Positions 46,010 to 56,228 are shown, counted from the first letter of the stretch. The stretch: DNA of 64,000 nucleotides from Cylindrospermum stagnale PCC 7417 (GCF_000317535.1 NC_019757.1:186001-250000), one strand, 5' to 3'. Numbers and translations: made by a program. The notes: generated by a model not told the origin, from the sequence alone.

Positions 46010-46666
46010 TTATCCCCCACCAACTTGCAGATTCCTTAAAATCAAATCTGCCCTTGGCGGAAATCCGTCACCGTATTCCCCAGGAAAATGGGTGATCACA
46101 TAAAAAGCTTTGCCCTTCTGTTCTCCAATGTACACAGCACCGACGAGATTTTTACTGCCACGGAAAACGATCTTTTCTTTTGCCCAGCTGTAGGGGAGAT
46201 TTCGAGTCCGGTTCACAACCCGCCATCCATTAGACGCAATCAGACCATTTTTGCCATTTACAAAGCTTTTCACCTGTCCTAAGTTTTTTAAACCATTAAG
46301 AAAGGCAAAGTGGACATAGGCATTCTTCTGTTGTTTTCCGCCAAAATTGGCAAAAAACCTGACTGATTGCCCTTCCCCAGAACTGCTTGCTTCAGCAATA
46401 AAATCTTTTTCGGGGAAGTAAGTAGTTAATAAATCGCTGTATTGGTAGAGTCTCAGGGCGATGGGGATTTTTTCCCCTTCAACAGAAATTGTGGCCTTTT
46501 TGGTAGACGGTCTAGGCGTTTTTGATTGATAACTAGCCAAAATCTTAGTGTGTGCCACTATAACGCCGTTGCTATCGGGAACTTGGTTCTGTGGTGGGAT
46601 CACGGCAAGCAAAGAGGTTGCCAACAGAATTGTCTCAGTTATTGAGTTGACAAAATTAAGCGCCAT
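46010..46666 (-). CDS. Hypothetical exported protein
   Basis: 218 residues. The N-terminus (MALNFVNSITETILLATSLLAVIPP) looks like a signal peptide or a membrane anchor. The mature part is soluble and beta-rich (KIPIALRLYQYSDLLTTYFPEKDF, FFANFGGKQQKNAYVHFAF, GKAFYVITHFPGEYGDGFPPRA). No known motif. Adjacent genes give no hint. Function unknown. Confidence 0.6.
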   Translation of the reverse strand: MALNFVNSITETILLATSLLAVIPPQNQVPDSNGVIVAHTKILASYQSKTPRPSTKKATISVEGEKIPIALRLYQYSDLLTTYFPEKDFIAEASSSGEGQSVRFFANFGGKQQKNAYVHFAFLNGLKNLGQVKSFVNGKNGLIASNGWRVVNRTRNLPYSWAKEKIVFRGSKNLVGAVYIGEQKGKAFYVITHFPGEYGDGFPPRADLILRNLQVGGG

Positions 46667-47157
46667 TTTCCGTCTGATGTGTTGGTACTGACGAAAAAAA
46701 TGACCTCGACATCAAAGCTATAGTTCCTGATTCGCTCAGATATATGTATTTATATATATAGATAAATTACGTTATGTAAATATAGTCTGCCTGTAACCCT
46801 TAAGTGACGACAATCACAAGTATTTATGATTGAGATCGTCTCCTAACAATCGGCAAATTGGCATAATTATAACTAACTGAACTCTAGCCGAGTCATTAAT
46901 AGGGAACACACTTATCGCTGACAGCCTTTTACAAGACTGTTGGCTTTTTACTATGTTTTTCAGTTTTACTCACCACTGACTGGCAAATAAAATTTCCCCA
47001 CAACTGGTTAATAGCCTGACAGAGGTTTTGCCACAGCCATTACCAAATGTGGGGAAGGTATGATCAAATTAGAAATTTTATCGGGAGCGAGTGCTGATGA
47101 CTGGCACTCAGTTTAGTAGACTGTTAGTCCACGCTTATTGGTAGCACACACTTTGGA
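46667..47157. other. Intergenic region between apcD and a hypothetical gene
   Basis: About 490 bp. An inverted repeat GAGTGC / GCACTC (47089-47109) lies 50 bases beyond the apcD stop and may terminate it, though no T-run follows. An AT run with TATATATATA near 46745 probably belongs to the promoter of the minus-strand hypothetical gene. No gene recognised. Confidence 0.4.
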
Positions 47158-47643
47158 TTAAGACATCGCTTGAATGATGTAATCAAAGTAAGGTGCTGCT
47201 TGGGTAGCATCTTCTGCGCTCAGTAAATCAAGGGAGGCTTTTTTCAGGGAATTGATTGCTTCTACCATTCCCGGTACAGGAACACCAAGTGAGTTGTACA
47301 TTTCCCGCACGCCGATCAAACCAATTTTTTCAATTGGTTCTTTGTCACCAGCAAGCACGCCGTAGGTAATCAGGCGTAAGTACCAGCCAAAATCACGGAT
47401 GCATAGAGAACGTTGACGCTCTCCGTAAGCATTGCCACCTGGCGAGATAAAGTCAGGACGCTTCTGCCAAAGCTGCTTGGTTGCTTCCTGAACGATCTTT
47501 TTTTCGTTCTCAGCGAGGCTAGCAGCAATCCGTGTCCGCTGTACACCTGTTTCCAAGAAGTCTTTGATATTCTTGAGTTCGCCACTGCTGGGATAACGGA
47601 GTTCATCGTCAGCTTTGAGAATAACTTGGCTAATGACAGTCAT
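47158..47643 (-). CDS. apcD: Allophycocyanin alpha-B chain (phycobilisome terminal emitter)
   Basis: 161 residues. A phycobiliprotein that carries one phycocyanobilin and passes energy from the phycobilisome core to photosystem I or II. Chromophore Cys81 in [21 protein letters not shown] and the C-terminal [12 protein letters not shown] are typical. Distinguished from ApcA by [20 protein letters not shown] and by [13 protein letters not shown]. Monocistronic here, as apcD usually is. Confidence 0.93.
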   Translation of the reverse strand: MTVISQVILKADDELRYPSSGELKNIKDFLETGVQRTRIAASLAENEKKIVQEATKQLWQKRPDFISPGGNAYGERQRSLCIRDFGWYLRLITYGVLAGDKEPIEKIGLIGVREMYNSLGVPVPGMVEAINSLKKASLDLLSAEDATQAAPYFDYIIQAMS

Positions 47644-47764
47644 AATTTATTGCAATCACGCGAAATATTATTTGTTAGTTTAACGAGTCTGAGGTACACA
47701 AGTGAAGAGCAATAAGTTACCAGGTATTGAATTTACCTGTTTGGGGTGATGAGAAGATGGGGTA

Positions 47765-47801
47765 ATGACCAATAACCAATGACCAATGACCAATGACTAA
47801 T
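47765..47801. repeat. TGACCAA / TGACTAA heptamer repeat at the rlmD start
   Basis: About five units running into the rlmD start; the first codons ATG ACT AAT are repeat-derived. Confidence 0.85.
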
Positions 47802-49175
47802 ATAGTTTGGCGACAGGGTGAATTAATCGAAGTGGCGATTTCTGATTTGAGTGACACTGGTGATGGAGTGGGTCGCTTTGAGAATCGCGTAGTATTTGTC
47901 CCGGATACGGTACCAGGCGATCGCGTTATTGTCCGACTGGTAAATGTCAAACCGCAATATGCCAACAGCACGCTCCAGCAAATATTGCAACCATCCCCTC
48001 ATCGTATCCGACCCGGTTGTATTGTGGCTGATAAATGTGGTGGTTGCCAGTGGCAGCATATTGATTATCAGTACCAGCTAATAGCCAAGCGTAATCAAGT
48101 GATCCAAGCTTTGGAACGCATTGGTGGTTTTGTTCAACCGCCAGTAGATCTAGTGCTGGTGGCTGCTTCACCGCTGGGCTATCGAAATAAAGCTACCTAT
48201 CCTTTTGGCATCTCCGCTACGGGTCAGGTACAAGCTGGTTACTACCAAAAAAGTAGTCACCAATTAATTAACTTGAATCAATGCCCAGTACAAGATGCTC
48301 GCTTAAATCCCATACTTGCCGAAGTTAAGCAGGATATCCAACGGCAAGGTTGGTCAATTTACGACGAACGACGTCACCAAGGGCAAATTCGCCATCTCGG
48401 TTTACGCATTGGCCGGGGTACAGGTGAAATTTTGCTGACGTTAGTGGTCAAGGACTGGAATTTACCGGGGATTGAAGCCGTAGCAATTGAGTGGTTAAAA
48501 CGCTATCCCCATTTGGTGGGAGTTTCACTGAATCGGAATGGCGATCGCACAAATGCCATTTTTGGCAGCGAAACTCGTTGCGTTGCTGGAGTTCCCGGAC
48601 TGCGGGAAAAATTCGCTCACCTGGAATTTCTTGTCCGCCCAGATACATTTTTCCAGGTTTCTACAGAAACGACAGAGGCACTATTGCAAGTAATTCAGTC
48701 ACAACTGAATCTTCAAGGGCATGAGGTGCTAGTCGATGCCTACTGCGGCATTGGCACTTTAACTTTGCCTCTGGCTAAACAAGTACGTCATGCTACGGGT
48801 TTGGAAGTACAACCAGCAGCGGTGGAACAGGCAATTCTCAATGCTCAACATAATGGCATTGAAAATGTGACATTCCAAGTCGGGGCTGTGGAGAAAATTC
48901 TCCCAAATCTGGGCATTATACCAGATGTGGTATTACTTGATCCGCCACGCAAGGGATGCGATCGCGCTGTAATTGAAACTTTACGAAAATTGAAACCATC
49001 TCAGATAGTTTACGTCAGTTGTAAAGTAGCCACCCTTGCCCGTGACCTCAAAATCCTTTGTGGAGAGGGACTGTACGCTATTACACGGGTACAACCCGCT
49101 GATTTTTTTCCCCAAACGTCCCATGTCGAAGCTGCTGCCTTTCTGGCGCTATCACCGAACCACAAGGGGGCTTAA
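47793..49175 (+). CDS. rlmD: 23S rRNA (uracil-C5)-methyltransferase, RlmD/RumA type
   Basis: 460 residues. TRAM domain at 5-65. [4Fe-4S] ligands Cys76, Cys82, Cys85 (CIVADKCGGCQW) and a fourth in NQCPVQD. SAM-binding VDAYCGIGTLTLPLA, the DPPRKGCDRAV loop, and the catalytic Cys in YVSCKVATLARDL. Methylates a uracil of 23S rRNA; the exact site (U1939 or U747 equivalent) is not decided by sequence. Start in a heptamer repeat; no clear ribosome-binding site. Confidence 0.9.
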   Translation: MTNIVWRQGELIEVAISDLSDTGDGVGRFENRVVFVPDTVPGDRVIVRLVNVKPQYANSTLQQILQPSPHRIRPGCIVADKCGGCQWQHIDYQYQLIAKRNQVIQALERIGGFVQPPVDLVLVAASPLGYRNKATYPFGISATGQVQAGYYQKSSHQLINLNQCPVQDARLNPILAEVKQDIQRQGWSIYDERRHQGQIRHLGLRIGRGTGEILLTLVVKDWNLPGIEAVAIEWLKRYPHLVGVSLNRNGDRTNAIFGSETRCVAGVPGLREKFAHLEFLVRPDTFFQVSTETTEALLQVIQSQLNLQGHEVLVDAYCGIGTLTLPLAKQVRHATGLEVQPAAVEQAILNAQHNGIENVTFQVGAVEKILPNLGIIPDVVLLDPPRKGCDRAVIETLRKLKPSQIVYVSCKVATLARDLKILCGEGLYAITRVQPADFFPQTSHVEAAAFLALSPNHKGA

Positions 49176-49587
49176 TTCTTGAGAAACACTCAAATTGTAA
49201 ATTTGTAGGAAGAGTGCATACCAATAATGCTAAAATTAAATTAATCTAACATAGAAATTCATTTTGTTTAAAAAAATTGAAGTTGCATGGACTTCTTAAA
49301 AATATGCATTAAGTTGTCTAAATTAAAAATCGGCGAATAACAGAGTATACTAATGCTCTTTCCAATTCCTCCTTCATATTAGGGCGCTGACTGCATTAGC
49401 AGGTTTCTCATAGCATGTTTATATCCAAGCAATCCAAATTTATAGACAGAGTCAATGCTCCCTAGCATTTTCAAAATTTAGTTTTAAAGACGCAAGTTTG
49501 AAGGCAGCATGACCACCTCAATTTTTATCAGGGTGCCTGTGACAGCAAACTGATGTCTAGCTAACTGAAAGCTATGGGGTTTCTCTT
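49176..49587. other. Intergenic region upstream of RsbW-like gene
   Basis: About 410 bp, AT-rich first half. Nothing resembling a gene, tRNA or defined RNA is seen. It presumably carries the promoter of the downstream gene. Confidence 0.35.
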
Positions 49588-50037
49588 GTGATTACCATTT
49601 CCCTCCGTCCAGTTGGACGCAATTGGGGCACAATTAGTTTTGCCTCAACTCTCTATCTTTGTCCAATCTTAGATTTGCTATTGGCAGAGATTCCCGCCAA
49701 ATTACAATCAGAACTACGGCTAGGGCTTCAAGAAGCCTTAGTTAATGCAGCAAAACATGGCAATAATCTTGACCCTAGTAAACTAGTAGTAGTGCGTTTT
49801 TCCTTAATAGATAATCAGTATTGGTGGATCATCTCCGACCAAGGCAGTGGGTTTGCGCCCTCATCAGATGGGGATAGCGATCCCACACACGATCTACCAC
49901 CAGATGAGGCAGAAAGCGGACGTGGTCTATGTCTTCTCCATCAAATTTTCGATCAAGTAGAGTGGAACCGCAAAGGTACAGAATTAAGGCTTTGTAAGCA
50001 ACTAGAAACTCGCCCCCGGCTATCTCTGCGGCGGTGA
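49588..50037 (+). CDS. RsbW-like ATP-binding protein (anti-sigma regulatory type)
   Basis: 149 residues, GHKL ATPase fold: LRLGLQEALVNAAKHGNN is the N box, ISDQGSGF the G1 box, and ESGRGLCLLHQIFDQVEW the G2 box. Such stand-alone proteins act as serine kinases or anti-sigma factors in partner-switching. No anti-anti-sigma or phosphatase gene is adjacent. The start is GTG 49588. Confidence 0.85.
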   Translation: MITISLRPVGRNWGTISFASTLYLCPILDLLLAEIPAKLQSELRLGLQEALVNAAKHGNNLDPSKLVVVRFSLIDNQYWWIISDQGSGFAPSSDGDSDPTHDLPPDEAESGRGLCLLHQIFDQVEWNRKGTELRLCKQLETRPRLSLRR

Positions 50038-50077
50038 ACAAGGGAAGGCGGGAGTTTTTCTCCTCTCCCCCCTTTAA

Positions 50078-50347
50078 CTATCGCTTATGCTCGCCATGAG
50101 ACGGACAGGGAGGGGCGGAAATCGAGCGATCGAGCCAACCAACAGCCTGTTCTAATCTAGCGATCGCTTCTTGTGGCTGATCTTTGAGCAGAAATACTAG
50201 GGCTGCTGCTACTTGTTCACTGGCACGGGAATTGCGGTTAGATTTGAGGCGATGCCAATCATTAGGGGAAATGGTTAGCCGTTCCATCAGGGTTTGAGCT
50301 AATTCTAAATTGCTTAATTCATTCAATTGACTGGTGTGAGGCGGCAT
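50078..50347 (-). CDS. DUF6439 family small protein
   Basis: 89 residues from ATG 50347 (MPPHTSQLNELSN). ELAQTLMERLTISPNDWHRLKSNR and ALVFLLKDQPQEAIARLEQAVGWLDRS are characteristic of a cyanobacterial family without known function. The frame stays open upstream to 50443, but the extra residues (CHLSFVICQ) are a translated TGACAAA repeat, so I reject the longer start. Confidence 0.75.
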   Translation of the reverse strand: MPPHTSQLNELSNLELAQTLMERLTISPNDWHRLKSNRNSRASEQVAAALVFLLKDQPQEAIARLEQAVGWLDRSISAPPCPSHGEHKR

Positions 50348-50384
50348 ACTTAGTCGTTCCTTGCTGAGTTCAAAGTCAAAATCT

Positions 50385-50417
50385 TGACAAATGACAAATG
50401 ACAAATGACAAATGACT
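50385..50417. repeat. TGACAAA heptamer repeat
   Basis: Four to five units in the short gap between two divergent genes, overlapping the upstream reading frame of the DUF6439 gene. Confidence 0.85.
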
Positions 50418-50442
50418 ATTAGTCTTAGTTTACTACTTGTCA

Positions 50443-50805
50443 ATGAAGCCGCCTAAAGAAACGCAACCGCACCTTGAAAATCCAGAACCAGATTTTGAAG
50501 CAGAACTGGATGAAGTAGAGCGATCGCTTGTAGCATTGAAAGAACGCTATGCTCAAGTGCAACGCGATCGCCTGCAAAAGGCAGAATGGCAACAACAGCG
50601 TCACCAATTGCAGCAACATAAGTACCAGACGCCAGAAATCAAAGCGGAGTTAAAGCACATTCAACAGCAGTTGCAAGTGCTAGAAATAAATTTAGAAAGC
50701 CAGTTATTTTCTTGGGGTAGCTTCAAGAAACCCTTCTGGCAAATCGTCCGCTTTGGTGGATTGGGCGTTATTATAGGCTGGATATTAAAGTCCTGTACTG
50801 GGTAA
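50443..50805 (+). CDS. Coiled-coil protein with C-terminal membrane helix
   Basis: 120 residues. Residues 18-85 are charged and heptad-like ([27 protein letters not shown], then [13 protein letters not shown]). A hydrophobic stretch, [15 protein letters not shown], ends the protein. Probably tail-anchored. ATG 50443 (MKPPKE) is preferred over a TTG two codons earlier. Only 2 bases separate it from asnS, so they are likely co-transcribed. Function unknown. Confidence 0.7.
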   Translation: MKPPKETQPHLENPEPDFEAELDEVERSLVALKERYAQVQRDRLQKAEWQQQRHQLQQHKYQTPEIKAELKHIQQQLQVLEINLESQLFSWGSFKKPFWQIVRFGGLGVIIGWILKSCTG

Positions 50806-50807
50806 AT

Positions 50808-52199
50808 ATGGTAAATCGACGGATTGCAGAAATATTGCGAAGTGGTCAACCTGATGAGTCGCTGATGGTTCAAGGCTGGGTACGGACAAAACGGGAGTTG
50901 AAAGGGTTTGCTTTTATTGAACTCAACGACGGTTCATCCCTAGCTAATTTGCAAGTCGTGATCAATCAGGATTTACCAGACTACGAAGCCATCATCAAAC
51001 AGCTGAACACTGGTGCTTCAGTCGAGGTGACAGGGGTGCTGGTAGCATCTTTAGGTAAAGGACAGCGGATTGAATTAAAAGCCCAGACGCTGAAAGTCTA
51101 CGGTGACGCTGATCCCGAAACTTACCCCCTACAAAAAAAACGTCATTCCTTTGAGTTTCTGCGAACCGTGGGACATTTGCGATCGCGTACCAACTCCTTT
51201 GGTGCCGTTTTCCGCGTCAGAAATGCCTGTTCCGCAGCCATTCACCAATTTTTCCAACAACGAGGCTTTTTGTGGGTACACACACCCATAATCACCGCTA
51301 GCGACTGTGAAGGCGCGGGAGAATTATTTAGTGTTACCAGTTTAAATTTAAAGAATGTACCCCGCACAGAAAATCAAGAAATTGACTACAGCCAAGACTT
51401 TTTTAGTAAACCTACATATCTAACAGTTAGCGGTCAACTAGAAGCAGAAATTATGGCGATGGCGTTTACCAACGTCTACACCTTTGGCCCTACCTTCCGT
51501 GCAGAAAACTCCAACACTTCCCGCCACTTGGCAGAATTTTGGATGGTCGAGCCAGAAATGGCATTTTGTGACCTAGAAGGCGATATGGATTTAGCTGAAG
51601 AGTTTCTCAAGCACATCTTTAAATATGTCTTAGAAACTTGCCCAGAAGACATGGAATTTTTCAATCAACGCATTGATAATACCGTGTTAGCTACAGCCGA
51701 AAATATTATTAATAATCAATTTGAGCGTCTAACCTACACAGATGCAATCAAACTTTTAGAACAAGCCGATTTCAAGTTTGAATATCCTGTTAGCTGGGGC
51801 TTAGATTTACAATCAGAACACGAACGCTATTTAGCAGAACAACTGTTTAAAAAGCCAGTCATCGTCACAGATTACCCAGCGCAAATAAAAGCTTTTTATA
51901 TGCGTTTGAGTGACGACGAAAAAACAGTCCGCGCAATGGATATACTCGCACCAAAAATTGGCGAAATCATCGGCGGTTCCCAACGGGAAGAACGGCTAGA
52001 TGTATTAGAAAAACGGGTTTTAGCCCAAGGGATGAAACCAGAAGATTTATGGTGGTATTTAGATTTGCGCCGTTATGGTACCGTTCCCCATGCTGGTTTT
52101 GGTTTGGGTTTTGAAAGACTTGTGCAATTTATCACAGGAATGGCGAATATCCGCGATGTCATCCCCTTCCCCCGCACGCCGCAAAACGCCGAGTTTTAG
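50808..52199 (+). CDS. asnS: Asparagine--tRNA ligase
   Basis: 463 residues, class II. OB-fold anticodon-binding domain at 15-110 ([23 protein letters not shown]). Motif 2 in [24 protein letters not shown] and motif 3 in [15 protein letters not shown]. Asn-type discriminated from Asp-type by [17 protein letters not shown]. Complete, and ends NAEF as usual. Confidence 0.97.
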   Translation: MVNRRIAEILRSGQPDESLMVQGWVRTKRELKGFAFIELNDGSSLANLQVVINQDLPDYEAIIKQLNTGASVEVTGVLVASLGKGQRIELKAQTLKVYGDADPETYPLQKKRHSFEFLRTVGHLRSRTNSFGAVFRVRNACSAAIHQFFQQRGFLWVHTPIITASDCEGAGELFSVTSLNLKNVPRTENQEIDYSQDFFSKPTYLTVSGQLEAEIMAMAFTNVYTFGPTFRAENSNTSRHLAEFWMVEPEMAFCDLEGDMDLAEEFLKHIFKYVLETCPEDMEFFNQRIDNTVLATAENIINNQFERLTYTDAIKLLEQADFKFEYPVSWGLDLQSEHERYLAEQLFKKPVIVTDYPAQIKAFYMRLSDDEKTVRAMDILAPKIGEIIGGSQREERLDVLEKRVLAQGMKPEDLWWYLDLRRYGTVPHAGFGLGFERLVQFITGMANIRDVIPFPRTPQNAEF

Positions 52200-52219
52200 C
52201 TTCTTTTCATGCTTTTTAG

Positions 52220-52266
52220 ATGCGTCTCTTTACGCATCCTACGTAGCGTGCGTTCCCTAACGCACG
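52220..52266. terminator. Two adjacent hairpins downstream of asnS
   Basis: ATGCGT/ACGCAT (52220-52237) and a perfect CGTGCGTT/AACGCACG stem with a CCCT loop (52247-52266). Probable end of the asnS transcript. The second shares its arms with the repeats at 7060 and 59379. Confidence 0.55.
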
Positions 52267-52345
52267 AATTCCGACTTCTAATGACTGAAACTATACCCCA
52301 TCTTTGCTGTTTTCTGTCCGTTAAGTCCTACTCCTTTCGTTAAAA

Positions 52346-53167
52346 TCAAGATTGTTGAATCTCATTTTGTAAGACTTGAACTTGCTCAATAGATAATTCA
52401 GTAACTTGAGCAATTTGCTCTAAACTCATACCAATTCGCAACAAATTTAAAGCCAATTTTCTTGTTGTTTCGACTTTACCTTCGGCTTTACCTTCGGCTT
52501 TACCTTCGGCTTTACCTTCGGCTTTACCTTTAGCTTCGCCTTCTTCTAAGATTTGTTGATAAATGACTGATTCGCGCATAATCTCACTCCTTAAAATCTT
52601 GCTAATTACATCTTTCTTTAACACCAGACCTGCTAGAATGCCACTCGCAGCAGCTATATTTCTTTGTAGCTGTTGATCAGTAACTGCTTCAACTGCTTGC
52701 GCTACTTGGGTTAATACCATTGTAGGCTCATTTGTCTGAGTTAGCACAGCGAAGGGTAATAAACCGGGAACAGTCAGAAATTTGTCTGTCGGTTGTTCCC
52801 ACAAGCGGATGACATCAAACTCATGGTAAGTTTTCTCTAATCTAAGATTGTTTTTATTGACTAATTCTGACCCTGTTTTTCTCAAATAGATGACTATTTG
52901 ACGCATTTTTTTGTTAGGAAAGCGTCGATAAACCCTGACTCGATAATCTAACATCCGAAAAGGCATATCTTCGTCAGTGTCGGTTTGAAATTCGGTATGT
53001 AGAACTAATTCATCCGATTGTAATAATATTAATGAATCGGCTCTAATTGGTTCGTTTGATAATTCTGTAGGACTTAGTTCTGTTAATTTAATTGGTGAAC
53101 CTAGTAACCAAGTTGCTAAATCATCCTTGAAGTTTTCGGCAATGAATTTACAAATATTGTCATACAT
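52346..53167 (-). CDS. Rpn-family recombination-promoting nuclease / putative transposase
   Basis: 273 residues. MYDNICKFIAENFKDDLATWLLG, then ADSLILLQSDELVLHTEFQTDTDEDMPFRMLDYRVRVYR, is the PD-(D/E)XK core of Rpn proteins (Asp, Glu-x-Gln). A run of five AEGK units at about 217-237 comes from a 12-bp DNA repeat. The C-terminus (LALNLLRIGMSLEQIAQVTELSIEQVQ) looks like a helix-turn-helix. Rpn proteins are scattered by horizontal transfer, and some act in phage defence. Confidence 0.85.
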   Translation of the reverse strand: MYDNICKFIAENFKDDLATWLLGSPIKLTELSPTELSNEPIRADSLILLQSDELVLHTEFQTDTDEDMPFRMLDYRVRVYRRFPNKKMRQIVIYLRKTGSELVNKNNLRLEKTYHEFDVIRLWEQPTDKFLTVPGLLPFAVLTQTNEPTMVLTQVAQAVEAVTDQQLQRNIAAASGILAGLVLKKDVISKILRSEIMRESVIYQQILEEGEAKGKAEGKAEGKAEGKAEGKVETTRKLALNLLRIGMSLEQIAQVTELSIEQVQVLQNEIQQS

Positions 53168-53340
53168 GGCAATTTTAGAGAAATTGTATCAAGTATTGTT
53201 TATTAAAATTAAACTTGTTGGTGTTGGGTTTCGTTCCTCAAACGCCACTTCACTCAACTCTTGGAACCCCCACACGTGAGTGGCTCCCCAACCTACGGCT
53301 AAAACTTCACTCATAAACTATTAAACCCCTCTTTGCTTGC

Positions 53341-53862
53341 GGAGAGGGGATATTTTCAGGTATTCAAGCTGATGAACAGAGAAGAGAAGGAGGTGCTGAA
53401 AGCGTCAGAAGAACTTTATAATTTCTGGCAGCGATATCATCAAAGCCAATTATTGGTTTATTTGACAACGATATAAAAGGTAATGAACAGTTTAGTGGCT
53501 TGAATAAATCGTGCTTTGAAAAGCATGATATATCCAAAGATATCAGAAAACATCTTTCAAGAAATGCTTGGGGTATTTTGTTACCTGTTCCAGATTCACG
53601 TTCAATATTTGTCAGTCAAAAAAATACATTCCATAGATATTTAGCTATTGAACACTACTTTTCAGATGATTTACTAAAAAAGAATCATATCTATGGTGAC
53701 CATCTTCCTGGTGGAAGTGAAGTTTTTGAAATAGGTGCAAATAAAATTAATTTTGCCAATCAAGTAGAATCTTTTGATGTTGGCGAGTTTGAAAACTTTA
53801 AATACCTGTTTGTAAAAATTAAGGATTTACTTTTAGCTTGTGATTCAAACAGAAATAACTGA
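53341..53862 (+). pseudogene. Remnant of a TOPRIM/OLD-type nuclease C-terminus
   Basis: One frame carries GAESVRRTL, a TAA stop at 53419-53421, then FLAAISSKPIIGLFDNDIKG and NAWGILLPVP to the stop at 53862. FDNDIKGNEQF is like the metal-binding DxD of TOPRIM domains in OLD-family nucleases. The 5' portion with the ATPase is missing and a nonsense codon interrupts the rest. An ORF from 53500 to 53862 survives by chance start. Confidence 0.55.
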
Positions 53863-54077
53863 GTTTGAGACAGTCGGAATCATCATCAAAGGTAACAGAG
53901 CGGGGATTAATCCGCAACTCTTTTTAAACCACTAAACTTATCAACCAAGGAACAGGATTAAGATTAGCAATTAGCTATCAAATTATTGAGAAACGTTTTG
54001 GTAAGATTCAATTCAAATCTGAACTTGGCTATGGGGCATAATTTGCCATTGAAATCCCAGTAGCACTAGTTGCTTAA
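53855..54077 (+). pseudogene. Decayed histidine kinase ATPase domain
   Basis: Three frames together read like a HATPase end: GNRAGINPQLF (once DNGxGI), then TTKLINQGTGLRLAISYQIIE (G2 box), KSELGYGA, TAA, FAIEIPVALVA. Frameshift near 53930 and a stop at 54039-54041 mean it is dead. No intact kinase is left upstream. Confidence 0.65.
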
Positions 54078-54545
54078 GTGCCAACGCCCTTTTTATGCAT
54101 AAAAAAAACACTATTCATCAAAATATTTATTTTTTTTAATTACTTTGAGCAGAGAAAAATAAAATTCCCATTTTAACAGTCTGATAACCTTAGCGGTTAA
54201 GGGTGACCTGCTCGTTTGGGAATCAGTAGAAAACACTATCAGATTTTACAAGTAATACTGGTATTTTTCCCAGTGACTTGTATGTCTGGGGGAATTTGTC
54301 CGAGATTCTACAGTTGCCAGAATTATGTGCAAGGACTATCTTATAAATTATGAATTATGAAGTATGAATTATGGAGTTCCATGCTTCGCTTCACAACTCA
54401 TAATTTATCGGCTTCCAGGCTTAAGGCGAGAGAAGAAGATGAGTGATCAAGAGTAGTTTTGAGTTATGGCATCTTAACTCAGCACTCAGCAACGTCAGTT
54501 ACTTCAAGTTCGTTCAAGCAAGGCACTAGCAAATCAGTGCTGTGT
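54078..54545. other. Intergenic region with ATTATGA-type repeats
   Basis: About 470 bp; no gene. ATTATGAATTATGAAGT units near 54347-54377 are another short repeat. A degraded accessory region. Confidence 0.45.
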
Positions 54546-55223
54546 TTAAGCCATTTGATTTTCAATCGCCCACCGCGCTAGTTCAGTGCGGTTGTGGAGA
54601 TTGGTCTTGCCCAACATATTGGACACATGGCTTTCAACAGTACGTTGACTGACATTTAATTCTTCAGCAATTTCCCGGTTAGCTAAACCTCTAGCTACAA
54701 ACTGTACTACTTTCAGTTCGGTTGGGGTTAATTGCACATCGAAAGGAACCTGGATGCGAGAACCGTTTTCTCCTCCCTTTGCTTGGTGTTCTTTCCAACG
54801 GATAGTTTGCTTCAGCGAAGATTCTACTTGCGCTACGAGTTCTTCTGGTTCAAAAGGCTTGACCATATAAACGTCAGCACCTTTATTTAGACCTTTAACT
54901 CGGTCTGCGCTTTGCCCCTTAGCTGAAAGGAAAAGAACGGGAATCCAACTAGTACGTTCGTTTTGCCGGACCTGTTCCACAAAAGTGTATCCGTCCATTT
55001 CCGGCATCATCACGTCGCAGATGATCATGTCTGGAACGTCATGTTCTAGAATTTCCAGAGCTTCTCGTCCATTTTCCGCCGTGATGACTTCATAGCCCCG
55101 GAATTCCAAGTAATCCTTCACCAGCAAGATGAGGTTAGGGTCATCGTCAATCAATAGAAGTCGTTTGTGATCTTTCATGCTGGGCTCTTTCATAGCAGTG
55201 GCACTTGTTGCGCTTCGATCCAT
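54546..55223 (-). CDS. NarL/LuxR-type response regulator
   Basis: About 225 residues. Receiver at about 22-140 (LLIDDDPNLI, phospho-Asp in MIICDVMMPEMDG, Lys in YMVKPFEPEE), then a LuxR helix-turn-helix (LTPTELKVVQFVARGLANREIAEELNVSQRTVESHVSNML). Resembles the Ycf29-like regulators of cyanobacteria. ATG 55223 (MDRSATS) or a later ATG (MKDHKRLLL) may be the start. No cognate intact kinase is adjacent; a decayed kinase lies 500 bases away. Confidence 0.88.
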   Translation of the reverse strand: MDRSATSATAMKEPSMKDHKRLLLIDDDPNLILLVKDYLEFRGYEVITAENGREALEILEHDVPDMIICDVMMPEMDGYTFVEQVRQNERTSWIPVLFLSAKGQSADRVKGLNKGADVYMVKPFEPEELVAQVESSLKQTIRWKEHQAKGGENGSRIQVPFDVQLTPTELKVVQFVARGLANREIAEELNVSQRTVESHVSNMLGKTNLHNRTELARWAIENQMA

Positions 55224-55568
55224 CAAGGTCTTGAATAGTTATCCTCTTTGGTGGATTATTGAGATGTTGTCTTTTTTCCCACCGAACTTGCTTTTGCTAT
55301 CTCGGAGTCTTAGAAGTGGAGAGCACTTTCAAGAGATTTAGTAGCTCAAGCAGAAGTCTAGTAAGGATACGTAGAGCAGTAGTAATTATAATGCGCTATT
55401 ATATATCGCTTTGAAAGGTGCGGGCTAAAAAACGCTGATTAAATCATAATCCTTCTGCTTCACAAGTTAAGTTTTGGCTCAAGATGACCCTAGCTCAAGA
55501 CTAACCCGCGCTTTCATTTGCTTACTGCCATACAATATCCTTCGGATGTTTTGCCTCTATTCAGAGGT
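55224..55568. other. Intergenic region, no gene seen
   Basis: About 345 bp between the response regulator and the frameshifted ferredoxin-like gene. It should hold the promoter of the regulator. Nothing else recognised. Confidence 0.3.
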
Positions 55569-56025
55569 TCACGTTAAACCGGGGAAGTTTTTGGCGTCAT
55601 GATGGCTTAAAAATGCGTATTCTTCCACCATCATTATGCCGATTAAGTTTTCTTGGATGATCCGCTCAATGACTTCCTTTCTTTGCTTGTCGATACCAGA
55701 CCCCATCCGAGTAAACTACCATTATCGGCCCAGAACAACAAACACGCAAGCAGTTGGCTTTTGTCCTGAAGATGCAAATGGGACGACTCTCTTGCGGCTG
55801 GTTGAGTTTTAGCTCTCTCAGTCGCTTTTTTAAGTATTCCCAGAATTCCAGACTAGCTTGTTTTGAGCAGCAGTTTGCAACTGTTGAGTCAGAACCAATA
55901 AAAAGGCGTCGCTGAATCAATGCATGTTCAAGAGTTTCTACACAATTACTTAGGTCCTTACGTTCCAGGGATTTAGTAGCTTTGGGGATGGGATGGCTAG
56001 ACTGGATCACTGTATTGTTACTCAT
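55569..56025 (-). pseudogene. Thioredoxin-like [2Fe-2S] ferredoxin domain protein, frameshifted
   Basis: The N-terminal frame (119 residues, from 56025) reaches FRTKANCLRVCCSGPIMVVYSDGVWYRQ, which is typical of thioredoxin-like ferredoxins, and then stops at 55666. The expected C-terminus, KEVIERIIQENLIG plus VEEYAFLSHHDA, continues in another frame down to 55569. A single indel near 55680-55700 therefore splits the gene. Either a real mutation or a sequence error. Iron-sulfur Cys are present in the intact part (NCC, CLRVCC). Confidence 0.7.
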
Positions 56026-56228
56026 CGAGCGGCTCCCTGATTACAGTTCTATAACAATTTCCCCACTTTGCAAATAAAGTTGTCTATATAAAAATATTCG
56101 TAACTTACACAACAGAACCCGAAAGATAGGAATAATTAAGTATTAATACTTTAAGTACCCTTGCCCTCTCCTAGTTCGGGAACCCGTACACCAGGTAATG
56201 TTGCTATTGCTAGGCTCTTTTCGCTAAA

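Noticed and set aside
45894-46103. 69-codon plus-strand ORF beside purL
   Set aside because: Overlaps the end of a better-supported minus-strand gene and lacks features.
50348-50443. N-terminal extension of the DUF6439 protein
   Set aside because: It is translated TGACAAA repeat; the family start fits ATG 50347.
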